DNA of 40,801 nucleotides, taken from contig PXRP01000021.1 in assembly GCA_003021655.1 (NCBI GenBank), positions 7,374-48,174 of the forward strand, in the 5' to 3' direction. A program made the position numbers and the translations under genes. This DNA is from Halobacteriales archaeon QS_4_69_31. GTDB lineage: Archaea; Halobacteriota; Halobacteria; Halobacteriales; Haloarculaceae. Below, in pieces: positions 30,273 through 39,662 of this stretch. The notes under the pieces were generated by a model, which had not been told where the DNA came from, ran no database searches, and saw nothing but the letters and a program-made list of their open reading frames with translations. Numbering within the stretch: position 1 is the first letter of the stretch; every line of letters begins with the position of its first letter.

Positions 30273-31063
30273 CGACCACCGACAGCGACGACCGGACGAC
30301 AGGGACCGACACCGACGAATCGACCGCCACTGGCGCGTACGGTGTGGTCGTCGTCGGCGGTGGCGTCGCCGGGCTGACCGCGGGCGTGTTCACCGCCAGG
30401 CACGGCCGCGAGACGCTCGTGGTCGACGCCGGCGAGTCGATACTGCGGCGCAACGCCCACCTCGAGAACTTCCCGGGTTTCCCGGCGGGGGTCAACGCCA
30501 GACTATTGCTCGACATGCTGGCCGACCAGGCCGAGGCCGCGGGCTGTGAGCGCCGCGAGGCGACGGTCACCCGCGTCGCGACCACGCCCGAAGGGTTCAC
30601 CGTCGGGACGACCGACGGAGACCGGTACCGCGCCGAGTACGTCGTCGCCGCCACGAAGAACGCGACCGACTACCTCGACGGGGTCGAGGGCGTGGGGTTC
30701 ATCGACCGGGGCAAGACCTTCATCGACACCGACGAGCACGGCCGCACGGGGGTGGACGGCCTCTACGCGGCCGGCCGACTGGCCGAGAAGCCCCACCAGG
30801 CGGTCGTCTGTGCCGGCCACGGCGCCGAGGTCGCCGTGACGCTCCTGGCGGACGACGACCGCCCGTTCTACCACGACTGGGTCGCGCCGGAGGGGTACTT
30901 CACCGACCGCGGCCGGGACCTGCCGCCCGGGTGCGAGGAGGTCCGCGAGACCGAGCGCCGCCGCCGCGAGGAGGAGTCGCTGGCGACGATGCGCGAGTAC
31001 GTCGCCGAACCCCACCCGGACGAACAGCTCACCCACCCGAGCCTGCGCGACGACGGGGAGTGA
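30269..31063 (+). CDS. NAD(P)/FAD-dependent oxidoreductase (thioredoxin-reductase-like)
   Basis: The protein is 264 residues. The FAD Rossmann motif is VVVVGGGVAGLTAGVFTARHG (about 26-46 region), with ENFPGF typical of the thioredoxin-reductase group and GLYAAGRLAE as the second FAD motif. The redox CxxC of true thioredoxin reductases is absent. It is shorter than the family (about 310) and has no separate NADPH domain. Placed last in an operon with iron operators, it may reduce ferric siderophore or another iron compound. That is inference. A His/Asp-rich tail (HPDEQLTHPSLRDDGE) ends the protein. Confidence 0.83.
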   Translation: MTTTDSDDRTTGTDTDESTATGAYGVVVVGGGVAGLTAGVFTARHGRETLVVDAGESILRRNAHLENFPGFPAGVNARLLLDMLADQAEAAGCERREATVTRVATTPEGFTVGTTDGDRYRAEYVVAATKNATDYLDGVEGVGFIDRGKTFIDTDEHGRTGVDGLYAAGRLAEKPHQAVVCAGHGAEVAVTLLADDDRPFYHDWVAPEGYFTDRGRDLPPGCEEVRETERRRREEESLATMREYVAEPHPDEQLTHPSLRDDGE

Positions 31064-31146
31064 GAGGCGGTGGTCTCGACGTCGACCTCCGGCTCGGTCT
31101 CGACCTCGACGTCGGTGCGGTCGGGCAGCAGTTCGCTCGGTGCCAT
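31064..31146 (-). pseudogene. Possible N-terminal stub of a regulator gene
   Basis: From ATG 31146 on the minus strand the frame reads MAPSELLPDRTDVEVETEPE then VDVETT, before running into the antisense of the oxidoreductase's 3' end. The opening resembles the first residues of haloarchaeal ArsR-type helix-turn-helix regulators (S-x-LLP-x-R followed by an acidic stretch). The DNA-binding part is missing. This is weak, and chance coding cannot be excluded. Confidence 0.25.
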
Positions 31147-31257
31147 ACTGTTGTCCACGTCCCAGCGCCCCTGAAGCGTGCTGGCTACGACCGTTGTCGG
31201 CCCGTCGACGGCGTGGCTAGCATCATAGCCCTGTGACGCGGTCCCGTGGGTTCGCTC

Positions 31258-32202
31258 TCACTCGAGGATATCCCGGACCGCGGCGGTGACCTCGCGCATC
31301 GCGGCCGCGGCGCGGTCAACCTCGTCCGTGAGGCTCAGAAAGCCGTGCGCGAGCGAGGGGTAGTGGTGGTGGCTCGTCGGGACGCCACACTCGCGCAATC
31401 GGTCGGCGTAGGCCACCCCCTCCGACCGGAGGACGTCGTGACCGGCGGTCGCGACCACGGCCGGGGGCGCGTCGGCCAGCGTCCCGGCCCGCGCGGGTGC
31501 CGCGAGCGGGTCGTCAGCGTCGGCCGGGTCCGCGAGGTACTGCTCCCAGAACCACGCCACGTCCGCGCGCGAGAGCAACGCCGCGTCGGCGTGCTCGCGG
31601 TAGGACGGCGTGTCCAGCCCGCTGTCGAGGATAGGGTAACAGAGCACCTGTGCGGCCAGGAGGACGTTCCGCTCGCGGGCGCGGAGCCCCACGGCCGCGG
31701 CGAGGCCGCCACCGGCGCTGGTCCCCGCGACGCCGAGGCGGTCGGGGTCGATACCGAGTGACGCGGCGCTCTCCCGTGCCCACGCGACGGCGGCCCACGC
31801 GTCCTCGACGGCCGCGGGGAACGGGTGTTCGGGCGCCAGGCGGTAGTCGACCGAGACGACGACCGCGCCGACCCGCGCCGCGAACGCCCGACAGAGGTCG
31901 TCCGCGGAGTCGAGCGTCCCGAGGACCCAGCCGCCGCCGTGACAGAAGACGAGCCCCGGCAGCCGCCCGTCGTCCGGGGCCTCGGGCCAGTAGACCCGCA
32001 CCGGGAGGTCACCGCCCGGCCCGTCGACGTGTCTGTCGGCGGTTTCGGCGACGGCCGGCCCCTCGCCCGCCGAGAAGACCTCGTCCTCAACGCGGCGCGC
32101 CCCGGCGACGGACATGGTGTGCCACGGCGGGACCTCGGCGACACGCCCCTCCCGGAGCAGCGCGGCCAGTTGCGGGTCCAGGTCCGCCGTCCGCTCGTCC
32201 AT
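31258..32202 (-). CDS. Alpha/beta hydrolase, hormone-sensitive-lipase family
   Basis: The 314-residue esterase-type protein has the oxyanion-hole motif FCHGGGWVLG, the nucleophile Ser in GTSAGGG, the Asp in TAGHDVLRSEG and the His in LAHGFLSL, the full catalytic triad. The family hydrolyses short-chain esters, and the natural substrate is unknown. It is cytoplasmic, with no signal peptide. ATG 32202 gives MDERTADLDPQLAALL, a normal family start. A longer upstream frame is the antisense of the kynureninase gene. It diverges from the kynureninase gene with 81 bases between the starts. Confidence 0.91.
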   Translation of the reverse strand: MDERTADLDPQLAALLREGRVAEVPPWHTMSVAGARRVEDEVFSAGEGPAVAETADRHVDGPGGDLPVRVYWPEAPDDGRLPGLVFCHGGGWVLGTLDSADDLCRAFAARVGAVVVSVDYRLAPEHPFPAAVEDAWAAVAWARESAASLGIDPDRLGVAGTSAGGGLAAAVGLRARERNVLLAAQVLCYPILDSGLDTPSYREHADAALLSRADVAWFWEQYLADPADADDPLAAPARAGTLADAPPAVVATAGHDVLRSEGVAYADRLRECGVPTSHHHYPSLAHGFLSLTDEVDRAAAAMREVTAAVRDILE

Positions 32203-32283
32203 ACCGTCACAGAGGAGCGATCCCCTGATAGAGGTACCGTCGGCCGTCGAAACCTTCCAGTGGCTGCCGGCCGAGCCTCGGGT

Positions 32284-33585
32284 ATGGACCCCGGTTTCGA
32301 CCCGGACAGGACCCACGGCGACGGCGTCGCGTACGCCCGCGAGCGGGACGCCGCAGACCCCCTCGCGGGGTTCCGCGAGCGGTTCGACGTCCCCGACGAC
32401 CTCTACCTGGACGGCAACTCCCTGGGGCCGGTCTCGGACGCGGCCGAGCAGGCGCTGGACCGCGCGGTCGAGCAGTGGCGGGACCTCGGGATCAGAGCGT
32501 GGACCGGGGCCGACCCCCCGTGGTTCTGGTACGGCGAGTCGCTGGGAGACGACCTGGCACCCGTGGTCGGCGCCGCCCCCGACGAGGTCGTCGTCGCCAA
32601 CTCGACGACGGTCAACGTCCACACGCTCGTCGGGACCTTTCTCGACGCCCGCGGGGACCGCCCGCCGGGCGTCCTGGTCAACGAACTCGACTTCCCGACC
32701 GACCACTACGCGGTCCGCGCGCAGTTGCGCCAGCGCGGCCACGACCCCGAGGAGCACCTCCACGTCGTCGAGAGCCGCGACGGCCGCACCATCGACGAGG
32801 CGGACGTGGTCGCGGCGCTGGCCGAGCACGACGTGGGCATCGTGTTCATGCCGTCGGTCCTCTACCGCAGCGGGCAGTTGCTCGACGTCGAGCGGATCAC
32901 GGACGCGGCCCACGAGCACGACGCCCTCGTCGGGTTCGACCTCGCCCACTCGGTCGGGGTCGTCCCCCACGACCTCTCGGCCCACGGCGTCGACTTCGCG
33001 GTCTGGTGTAGCTACAAGTACCTCAATGCCGGCCCGGGGGCCGTCGCCGGCCTCTACGTCGCCGAGCGCCACTTCGGGACGCGGCCGACGCTGGCGGGCT
33101 GGTGGGGCCACGAGAAAGCGACCCAGTTCGAGATGCGCCGCGAGTTCACCCCCGCCGACTCCGCGGGGGCCTGGCAGACCGGGACTGTCCCGGTGTTCAG
33201 CGCGGCACCTCTCGCCGGGTCGCTCGAACTCCTCGATGAGGCCGGCATCGAGGCGGTCCGCGAGAAGTCGCTTGCCCTGACCTCGTATCTCGTCTCTCTC
33301 GTCGACAAACGGCTCGCGGAGCTTGACTGTTCAGTGGGGACGCCCCGGGCCCCCGAGGCCCGCGGCGGCCACGTCGCCATCGAACACCCCGAGGCCGAGC
33401 GGGTCAGCGCGACGCTGCGCGACCGCGGCGTTATCGTCGACTTCCGCCCGCCGAACGTCGTCCGGGTCTGTCCGGCGCCGCTGTACACGGGCTTCGTTGA
33501 CGTCTGGGAGTTCGTCGCACAACTGCGGGAACTGCTGGAGACCGGCGCCTACGAGGACGTCGACGCCGGCGGCGAGGTGACCTGA
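32284..33585 (+). CDS. kynU: Kynureninase
   Basis: The 433-residue PLP enzyme cleaves kynurenine to anthranilate and alanine in tryptophan breakdown. It begins with RDAADPLAGFRERF, and YLDGNSLGP is the family signature. The PLP region VGFDLAHSVG precedes SYKYLNAGPG with the Schiff-base Lys245. GWWGHE and the C-terminal VDFRPPNVVRVCPAPLY are also typical. Length matches the family. ATG 32284 lies about 30 bases after an AAACCTT box. No other kynurenine-pathway gene is present, so anthranilate may feed another route or the gene may act alone. Confidence 0.93.
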   Translation: MDPGFDPDRTHGDGVAYARERDAADPLAGFRERFDVPDDLYLDGNSLGPVSDAAEQALDRAVEQWRDLGIRAWTGADPPWFWYGESLGDDLAPVVGAAPDEVVVANSTTVNVHTLVGTFLDARGDRPPGVLVNELDFPTDHYAVRAQLRQRGHDPEEHLHVVESRDGRTIDEADVVAALAEHDVGIVFMPSVLYRSGQLLDVERITDAAHEHDALVGFDLAHSVGVVPHDLSAHGVDFAVWCSYKYLNAGPGAVAGLYVAERHFGTRPTLAGWWGHEKATQFEMRREFTPADSAGAWQTGTVPVFSAAPLAGSLELLDEAGIEAVREKSLALTSYLVSLVDKRLAELDCSVGTPRAPEARGGHVAIEHPEAERVSATLRDRGVIVDFRPPNVVRVCPAPLYTGFVDVWEFVAQLRELLETGAYEDVDAGGEVT

Positions 33586-33735
33586 ACACGCCCCGCGACG
33601 GACGAGGCGGTGACCGGGCCCTGTCCGCCGGAATCCGGTCCCCGAGCGCACGACCGCCCCGGGCCGCCCGACCGCACCCCCGGCTCCCGGGCGGCACCCG
33701 TCAACGCTTAAGGCCGGGCGGCCGAACCCGGAGGT

Positions 33736-35421
33736 ATGTTCGACCCGGACGACCTCGCGGAGATACGCGAGTCCCGCGAGGACTGGGAGCGCGAGACACG
33801 CGGGCCGACCGTCGACCGGTTCGGCGAGCGCGAGGACGTCTTCCGCACCGACACCGGCGGCCACGCGGTCGAACCCATCTACACGCCCGCCGACGTCGCC
33901 GACCTGGATTACGACGCGGACCTTGGCTTTCCCGGCGAGGATCCCTCCACCCGCGGCGTCTACTCGACGATGTACCGCGGGCGCCTCTGGACGATGCGCC
34001 AGTACGCGGGGATGGGCACCGCCACCGAGACCAACGAACGGTTCAACTACCTCATGGACGAGGGCCAGACCGGCCTCTCGATGGCGTTCGACCTCCCCAC
34101 CCAGATGGGGTACGACTCCGACGCCGAGATGGCCGCCGGCGAGGTCGGCAAGGCCGGCGTCGCAATCGACTCGCTGCGGGACATGGAGACCGTCTTCGAG
34201 GGCATCCCGCTGGACGAGGTGAGCACCTCGATGACGATCAACGCGCCCGCCTCGGTACTGCTGGCGATGTACATCGCCATCGGCGACCAGCAGGGCGTCG
34301 ACCGCGCGGAGCTTCGCGGGACCATCCAGAACGACGTGCTCAAGGAGTACATCGCCCGGAACACGTACATCTACCCGCCGGAACCGTCGATGCGGGTCAT
34401 CACGGACATCTTCGAGTTCTGCGCGGCCGAGACGCCGAAGTTCAACACCATCTCCATCTCGGGGTATCACATCCGCGAGGCCGGCGCGACGGCCGCACAG
34501 GAGGTCGCGTTCACGCTGGCCAACGGCATCGAGTACGTCGAGGCCGCTCTCGACGCCGGGCTGGATGTCGACGAGTTCGCGCCCCAGCTGTCGTTTTTCT
34601 TCGCCGCGCACAACAACATCCTCGAAGAGGTCGCCAAGTTCCGCGCGGCCCGCCGGATGTGGGCCCGGATCATGGACGAGCGGTTCGGCGCCGAGACCGA
34701 GGCCGCCAAGCAGTTGAAGTTCCACACCCAGACCGCGGGGTCGACGCTGACCGCCCAGCAGGTCGAGAACAACGTCGTCCGCGTGGCCTACCAGGCGCTC
34801 GCGGCCGTCCTCGGCGGGACACAGAGCCTCCACACCAACGGCAAGGACGAGGCCCTCTCCTTGCCGACCGAGCAGTCGGTCCGGACGGCGCTGCGCACCC
34901 AGCAGATCCTCGCCCACGAGTCGGGCGTCGCCGACACCGCCGACCCGCTCGGGGGGTCCTATTACGTCGAGTCGCTGACCGACGACCTGGAGGCCGAGGC
35001 GTTCGAGATCATCCAGGAGGTCGACGACCGCGGCGGGATGCGCCGGGCCATCGAGAACCAGTGGGTCCAGCGCCAGATCCAGGACGTCGCCTTCCAGCGC
35101 CAGCAGGAGATCGAGGACGGCGAGCGGGTGATCGTCGGCGTCAACGAGTTCACCGTCGAGGAAAAGCGCCAGGACGCCGACATCGAGGAGGTCCCCGAAG
35201 AGCAGGAGCGCACCCAGGTCGAGCGCCTCGAAGCGGTCCGCGAGGAGCGCGACGACGAGGCCGTCGAGGCCGCGCTCGCAGCCCTGGCCGACGCCGCCGC
35301 CGGCGACGAGAACGTCATGCCCTCCATCGTCGACGCGGTCAAGGCCTACGCGACCACCGGCGAGATCTGTGACACGCTCCGTAACGTCTTCGGCGAGTAC
35401 CAGCCCGGCGCGGCCGTCTGA
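33736..35421 (+). CDS. mcmA1: Methylmalonyl-CoA mutase, large (catalytic) subunit
   Basis: This gene encodes the 561-residue catalytic half of the B12-dependent mutase, which converts methylmalonyl-CoA to succinyl-CoA. It contains [55 protein letters not shown] and [14 protein letters not shown] near the substrate site, then [15 protein letters not shown]. It lacks the cobalamin-binding domain, as usual in the archaeal split form. No small-subunit gene is in the window. The promoter box CGCTTAAG (about 33705-33712) gives leaderless spacing to ATG 33736. The isobutyryl-CoA mutase type was considered, but the Tyr in QYAG favours methylmalonyl. Confidence 0.92.
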   Translation: MFDPDDLAEIRESREDWERETRGPTVDRFGEREDVFRTDTGGHAVEPIYTPADVADLDYDADLGFPGEDPSTRGVYSTMYRGRLWTMRQYAGMGTATETNERFNYLMDEGQTGLSMAFDLPTQMGYDSDAEMAAGEVGKAGVAIDSLRDMETVFEGIPLDEVSTSMTINAPASVLLAMYIAIGDQQGVDRAELRGTIQNDVLKEYIARNTYIYPPEPSMRVITDIFEFCAAETPKFNTISISGYHIREAGATAAQEVAFTLANGIEYVEAALDAGLDVDEFAPQLSFFFAAHNNILEEVAKFRAARRMWARIMDERFGAETEAAKQLKFHTQTAGSTLTAQQVENNVVRVAYQALAAVLGGTQSLHTNGKDEALSLPTEQSVRTALRTQQILAHESGVADTADPLGGSYYVESLTDDLEAEAFEIIQEVDDRGGMRRAIENQWVQRQIQDVAFQRQQEIEDGERVIVGVNEFTVEEKRQDADIEEVPEEQERTQVERLEAVREERDDEAVEAALAALADAAAGDENVMPSIVDAVKAYATTGEICDTLRNVFGEYQPGAAV

Positions 35422-35524
35422 GTGGCCCGTCGACCGTGGAGTGGTGCGTTCACGACCCGCGATGTAGACATCTGTTGGCGGTTCTCTTTGGGCGTGTGAG
35501 ATAGAAAGGCTGTGTCTTGTACGC

Positions 35525-35533
35525 TTTATATAT
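35525..35533 (+). promoter_or_regulatory. Strong orphan TATA box (TTTATATAT)
   Basis: TTTATATAT in an AT-rich pocket (35510-35545) is the most promoter-like sequence in the 269-base gap. It predicts transcription from about 35556 toward the antisense side of the FAD oxidoreductase. No believable gene follows. The frame from ATG 35546 is Arg-rich and overlaps the opposite gene. TCACCTGACGCGG and TCACCTGGCGCGG (35627, 35655) repeat downstream. Confidence 0.45.
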
Positions 35534-35690
35534 CAATAATTTCAGATGTGTCGGGTCGATATACGCATCGAGCGGCTGTTGACGAACCACCGAAGGATCC
35601 CGTGCGGGGCGGCTGACCGGGAAGTGTCACCTGACGCGGCCAATCGGGGAGGCATCACCTGGCGCGGTTGCCCGGGAGAGGCCCGGCTGT

Positions 35691-37037
35691 CTAGGGCACG
35701 AGCACCCGTCGCACGACGCCGGGTCGCAACAGCGCGGTCGGGGGCTGTTCCAGCCGGAACACGCGGTAGAACTCGTCGGTGAGGACGGGGTCGGAGTGGG
35801 CCTGCCGGACGAGTCGCTGGACGTAGCGGTTGAACAGGTCGGTGCCGGTTGGTTTCGGGCCGGTCGTCTCGCCGAACTCGAAGTCACGTCCGACGGCCAG
35901 TTTCCAGACGACGTCGACGACCTCTGCGGTCCGGTCGAACACGCGCGGCCCGAGCCCCGCGAGGTCGCCGTCCGCGAGTTCGTGGTGGAGCAACAGGGCG
36001 TCCAGCGCCGCCACCGACATCCCCTGGCCGTAGATGGGGTTGAAACTGGCGATGGCGTCGCCGGTGACGACCAGTCCGTCGGGGAACCGGTCGAGGTTCT
36101 CGTAGCGCCGCCGGAGGCTCGACGGGAACGGGTACTGGTGGATCTCCCCGGAGACCCACTCGCGGTCGCGGGCCAGTTCGGCCACGCGCGGGACGGGCAG
36201 GCTCTCGGCGAACTCGACGAACCCCTCCCTGTCGCCGGGCGTGTCGTCCCCGTGGACGCCCTGGACGATCACCTCGTACTGGCCGTTCTCGACGGGCACC
36301 GCGGCGCCGCCCCGCGTCCGCGGCGGGTCCGGGGGGACGAGGTAACTCGCGCGCTCGTCCGGCGCCCGCTCGACGCGGATGGTGCTGTAGGTCACGTCGA
36401 CGTGGACTCTCTCGACCTCGGGGGCCTCGTAGCCGTGGTTCTCCAGCCACGCGGGCGTCCGGCTCGTCCGGCCGGTGGCGTCGACGACGAGGTCGGCCGA
36501 CAGCGACTCGGTCGCGCCGTCCTCGCCGCGGACCTCGACGCCGGTGACCGTCGCCGCGTCGTCGTCGGTCAGGTAGCCGGTGAACGAACAGCGCCCGCGT
36601 AGCGTGACGCCCTCCCTCGCGGCGAGGCGCCGGCGCACGACGTGCTCGAACAGCGGCCGGGTCGCACAGTACATCGGGAGGCGCTCGGGCCCGTCGGCGA
36701 GGAAGTCGTCGCGGTCGTAGTACTGCATGTCGGTCGCGGCGTCGATGAGGACGCCGTCGGCCGCCAGTAGGTCCTCGCCGAAGCCCGGGAAGAGGTCCTC
36801 CAGCGTGGCCCGACCCGCTTCGAGCATCGCGTGCGGGTGACTCGTCTGGGGCGCCCCGTCCCGGGCCGTCGGTTCGTCGGGGAACGGGTCGCGGTCGACG
36901 ACTGTCACCGACTCGAACGCGTCGGCCAGCACCCAAGCCGCACACAGTCCGGCCATGCTCCCACCCACCACCACCGCGTCTGACCCCACCCCGGAGACGC
37001 GGTCGCGGTCGTACCGCGAGACGCTCGCTAACGTCAT
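35691..37037 (-). CDS. FAD-dependent monooxygenase/halogenase-like oxidoreductase
   Basis: The protein is 448 residues. The FAD site is VVVGGSMAGLCAAWVLADAF from about residue 21 (GxxMAG variant), with VVDRD binding the ribose. A DLVVDATGRTSRTPAWL segment and the second FAD motif GDAIASFNPIYGQGM follow. These mark the flavin monooxygenase/halogenase group. The substrate is probably hydrophobic or aromatic but cannot be named. ATG 37037 gives MTLASVSRYDRDRVSG. A longer upstream reading is antisense to the DUF998 gene. Monocistronic, divergent from that gene. Confidence 0.87.
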   Translation of the reverse strand: MTLASVSRYDRDRVSGVGSDAVVVGGSMAGLCAAWVLADAFESVTVVDRDPFPDEPTARDGAPQTSHPHAMLEAGRATLEDLFPGFGEDLLAADGVLIDAATDMQYYDRDDFLADGPERLPMYCATRPLFEHVVRRRLAAREGVTLRGRCSFTGYLTDDDAATVTGVEVRGEDGATESLSADLVVDATGRTSRTPAWLENHGYEAPEVERVHVDVTYSTIRVERAPDERASYLVPPDPPRTRGGAAVPVENGQYEVIVQGVHGDDTPGDREGFVEFAESLPVPRVAELARDREWVSGEIHQYPFPSSLRRRYENLDRFPDGLVVTGDAIASFNPIYGQGMSVAALDALLLHHELADGDLAGLGPRVFDRTAEVVDVVWKLAVGRDFEFGETTGPKPTGTDLFNRYVQRLVRQAHSDPVLTDEFYRVFRLEQPPTALLRPGVVRRVLVP

Positions 37038-37266
37038 GTCTGCCGGGAACGTACGGCTGGAGGCAGTAAACAGTTGCGGCCGTCTCCGGCCCTCAGTACG
37101 ACCCCGGGCGGTCGCCCGTCCGCGTCGGCGGCCCGCCAGTGGTCGAACCGCCTCTCTCGGTCCCAGGACGGTCGCGCGTTTTTCTCGGCGGACAGCGGCC
37201 GGTCGAGCGCGCACCTCCCGGCGGCAGTCCCGTGATTTTATTCGGGAGGGTCGCGGAGTGGCGGAT

Positions 37267-37881
37267 ATGTCGACCTCCCGTGGTGCCGCCCGCGAGCGCC
37301 TGGTCGCGGGCCTCGGCCTCGCCGCGGTCGCCGTCTCGCTCGGTGGCATCTTCACCGCGGTCGCGCTCGCCCCCTGGTTCTCGTTTTTCCGGGACGCCCT
37401 CTCGAACCTGGGCGAACTCGGCCGCCCGACTGCGCCCGTGTTCAACGGTGCGCTCCTGGTCGGGGGTGCGCTCGGGGCCGGCTTCGTCGTCGCCGTCTGG
37501 AGCAGGACCGACGACGGCCTCCGGGGGGCCGCGCTGGCGGTGCTCCTCCTGGCCGTGGTGTTCATGGCCCTGACCGGCGCGTTCCCGTTGCCCGACCCGC
37601 TTCACTTCGCCGTCGCGCCGCTGTTTTTCCTGCTGTTGACGCTGGGGCTGTTCGTCTGGGGGGCGGGCGACTACGCGGCCGGTCGGCCGGCCCGCGGCGG
37701 CGCGTTCGTCGTCGCCGCCGTCCTCCATGTTGTGAGCTGGGTCTGGTGGCTCCTGCTGGGCTGGCCCGGGCCCGGCGTCGCCGTCCCGGAACTGGTCGGC
37801 TCGCTCTCGCTGGCCGCCTGGACGCTCTGGCTGTCGGTCGACGCCTACCGCGCGAGCCGGCTCGACCGGCCGCGGCTGTGA
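37267..37881 (+). CDS. DUF998-family membrane protein
   Basis: The protein is 204 residues with about six membrane segments, starting LVAGLGLAAVAVSLGGIFTA. The family motif PWFSFFRDALSNLGELG comes next, then APVFNGALLVGGALGAGFVV and further helices around AVAPLFFLLLTLGLFVWG and AFVVAAVLHVVSWVWWLLLG. DUF998 proteins are of unknown function. TTTTATT (37237-37243) lies about 27 bases before ATG 37267, so the message is leaderless. The stop at 37881 faces the next minus-strand gene (10-base gap). Confidence 0.87.
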   Translation: MSTSRGAARERLVAGLGLAAVAVSLGGIFTAVALAPWFSFFRDALSNLGELGRPTAPVFNGALLVGGALGAGFVVAVWSRTDDGLRGAALAVLLLAVVFMALTGAFPLPDPLHFAVAPLFFLLLTLGLFVWGAGDYAAGRPARGGAFVVAAVLHVVSWVWWLLLGWPGPGVAVPELVGSLSLAAWTLWLSVDAYRASRLDRPRL

Positions 37882-37891
37882 GCCTCGCAGA

Positions 37892-38338
37892 TCACCGCGG
37901 CACGCCGTCCGGCCCGGTCGACGCTCCGCCGGTCAGCCGACGGGCGGCCATCAGGGGCACTCCAACGACCAAGCCTGCCGGCACCGTCACCGCGACCACA
38001 AACACCACGAGGATCCCGCCCGCAAGCACCAGCGACACCCCCCAGACGGCCGCGAACACGAGCACCCAGACGGTCGCCGTGGCGAGCGCCGTCGCCAGCC
38101 CGTAGACGGCCCCGAGCGGGTACGTGTAGGCCTCCCGCCACTCGACGACCGCCCACCAGACGACCGCACCGACCACCAGCACTGGCGCGGCTAGCAGGAC
38201 CGCCGAGTACCCCTCCGGCAATCCCAGGAGTTTCACCAGCGTGTCGCTCACGGGCGACAGCACTACCAACAGAACGACGCCACAGAGAAACGCGTAGACG
38301 CCCGCGAGCAGGGACCATTTCGTCGACGTCGAGACCAT
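37892..38338 (-). CDS. Four-helix membrane protein, unknown function
   Basis: The protein is 148 residues starting MVSTSTKWSLLAGVYAFLCG. It has four hydrophobic segments: LAGVYAFLCGVVLLVVLSPV, AVLLAAPVLVVGAVVWWAVV, LATALATATVWVLVFAAVWG and AGGILVVFVVAVTVPAGLVV. A short basic end (MAARRLTGG) follows. I cannot name the family. A CTTTTTG box at about 38362-38368 on the minus strand lies 27 bases before ATG 38338. Confidence 0.75.
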   Translation of the reverse strand: MVSTSTKWSLLAGVYAFLCGVVLLVVLSPVSDTLVKLLGLPEGYSAVLLAAPVLVVGAVVWWAVVEWREAYTYPLGAVYGLATALATATVWVLVFAAVWGVSLVLAGGILVVFVVAVTVPAGLVVGVPLMAARRLTGGASTGPDGVPR

Positions 38339-38457
38339 ACTACCCGCTTTGGGGCCGTTCACAAAAAGGACGGCGGACGCTTCGACGGCTCTTTGAGCGA
38401 CGCCGCTCCCGGCGGTCCCGCGCCGGGACTCGGAACCACTGCCGACCGCCCGCTCGC

Positions 38458-39564
38458 TCAGAGCGCGTCCAGCAGCGCGTCGACGTCGTCGGCGGTGTTG
38501 AAGACGTGGACCGAGGCGCGGATGGTTTCCGGGAGCGGGAGCGCGCGGACCTGCACGCCCGCCTCGGCGAGGCGCTCGACGGTCGCGTCGGGGTCGTCGA
38601 CCTGGAACGACACGAGACCGGACTCGTCGTCGGCGGGCGAGCGGAGTCGCTCGTCGTCTATCCCCGTCTTCAGCCGGTCGGTCAGGCGCTCGACGCGGTC
38701 TCCGATGGTGTCGTATCCGAGTTCTTCGACGATATCGACCCCCTCGACGAGGCCGGCGTAGGGGCCGACCGCGCTCGTCCCGACCTCGAACCGACCCGCG
38801 CCCGGCCGGAGCTCGTAGGACTGTGCGTCGCCGTCGACGACGCTGCGGTAGCCGACCACCTGGGGGACGAGGTCCTCGGCGAACGCGGGGTCGACGTAGA
38901 GAAAGCCCGCGCCCCAGGGGGCCAGGAGCCACTTGTGGCCGGCGGCGGCGACGGCGTCGGCGCCCCAGGCCTCGACGTCGACGGGGTGCTGGCCGACCGA
39001 CTGGACGGCGTCGACGAGCACGCGCGCGCCGGCGTCGTGGGCGATGTCGACCAGGTCGGCGACGGGGACCCGCGTCCCGTGGGTCCAGGTGAGCGACGAG
39101 AAGACGACGAGTTTCGCGTCCGCGACCGCCGCCGCGTAGGCCTCGCGGTCGATCCGCCCGTCCTCGGTTTCGAGGACGCGCTCCTCGACGCCGTGTTCGC
39201 GGTGCAGGCGGTCACAGGGGAACACGCCCGCGGCGTGTTCGGTGTCCGTGCGCACGACGACGTCGCCGGCCGCCCAGTCCATCGCCGTGACGAGGCGGCC
39301 GATGCCGTGGGTCGTACTCCCGGTCAGCGCCACGTCCGCGGGGTCGGCCCCGACGTGTGCCGCGGCCGCCGCGCGGGCCTCGTCGAACACCGCGCCGGCG
39401 GCGGGGTAGGGCCCCTCGCCGCCGGGTGCCTCGTACTCGACTGTCTCGAGGGCCGCCTCGGCCGCCTCGACGACACGGCGCGGGCTCGGCCCCGACGCCC
39501 CCGTGTTCAGGTAGACCGTCTCCGACAGCGCGGGCATGTCCGCGCGCAATTCCTCGGGTGTCAC
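38458..39564 (-). CDS. Class V aminotransferase-fold PLP enzyme
   Basis: This gene encodes 368 residues from a GTG. It has the cysteine-desulfurase/isopenicillin-N-epimerase fold: YLNTGASGPSP (18-28), TTHGIG, VDAVQSVGQHPVD with Asp185, and HKWLLAPWG with the PLP Lys211. FEVGTSAVGPYAGL is also typical. The catalytic Cys loop of true cysteine desulfurases is not present near the C-terminus, so it is better called a class V aminotransferase or lyase. The GTG at 39564 is supported by GGCTTAAC (39589-39596, minus strand), 27-28 bases upstream. Confidence 0.87.
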   Translation of the reverse strand: MTPEELRADMPALSETVYLNTGASGPSPRRVVEAAEAALETVEYEAPGGEGPYPAAGAVFDEARAAAAAHVGADPADVALTGSTTHGIGRLVTAMDWAAGDVVVRTDTEHAAGVFPCDRLHREHGVEERVLETEDGRIDREAYAAAVADAKLVVFSSLTWTHGTRVPVADLVDIAHDAGARVLVDAVQSVGQHPVDVEAWGADAVAAAGHKWLLAPWGAGFLYVDPAFAEDLVPQVVGYRSVVDGDAQSYELRPGAGRFEVGTSAVGPYAGLVEGVDIVEELGYDTIGDRVERLTDRLKTGIDDERLRSPADDESGLVSFQVDDPDATVERLAEAGVQVRALPLPETIRASVHVFNTADDVDALLDAL

Positions 39565-39662
39565 TGCCCGGTAGCAGGGTCCCGGGGGGGTTAAGCCCCG
39601 CGGCCGCCGGGCCAGTCCGCTCGCCCCGCCGTCGTTAAGCCGTCGGCCGACACAGGTCCGGT

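Noticed and set aside
35546..35782. 78-codon frame from ATG 35546
   Set aside because: It runs antisense into the FAD oxidoreductase gene, is Arg-rich, and its ATG is only 17 bases from the TATA box.
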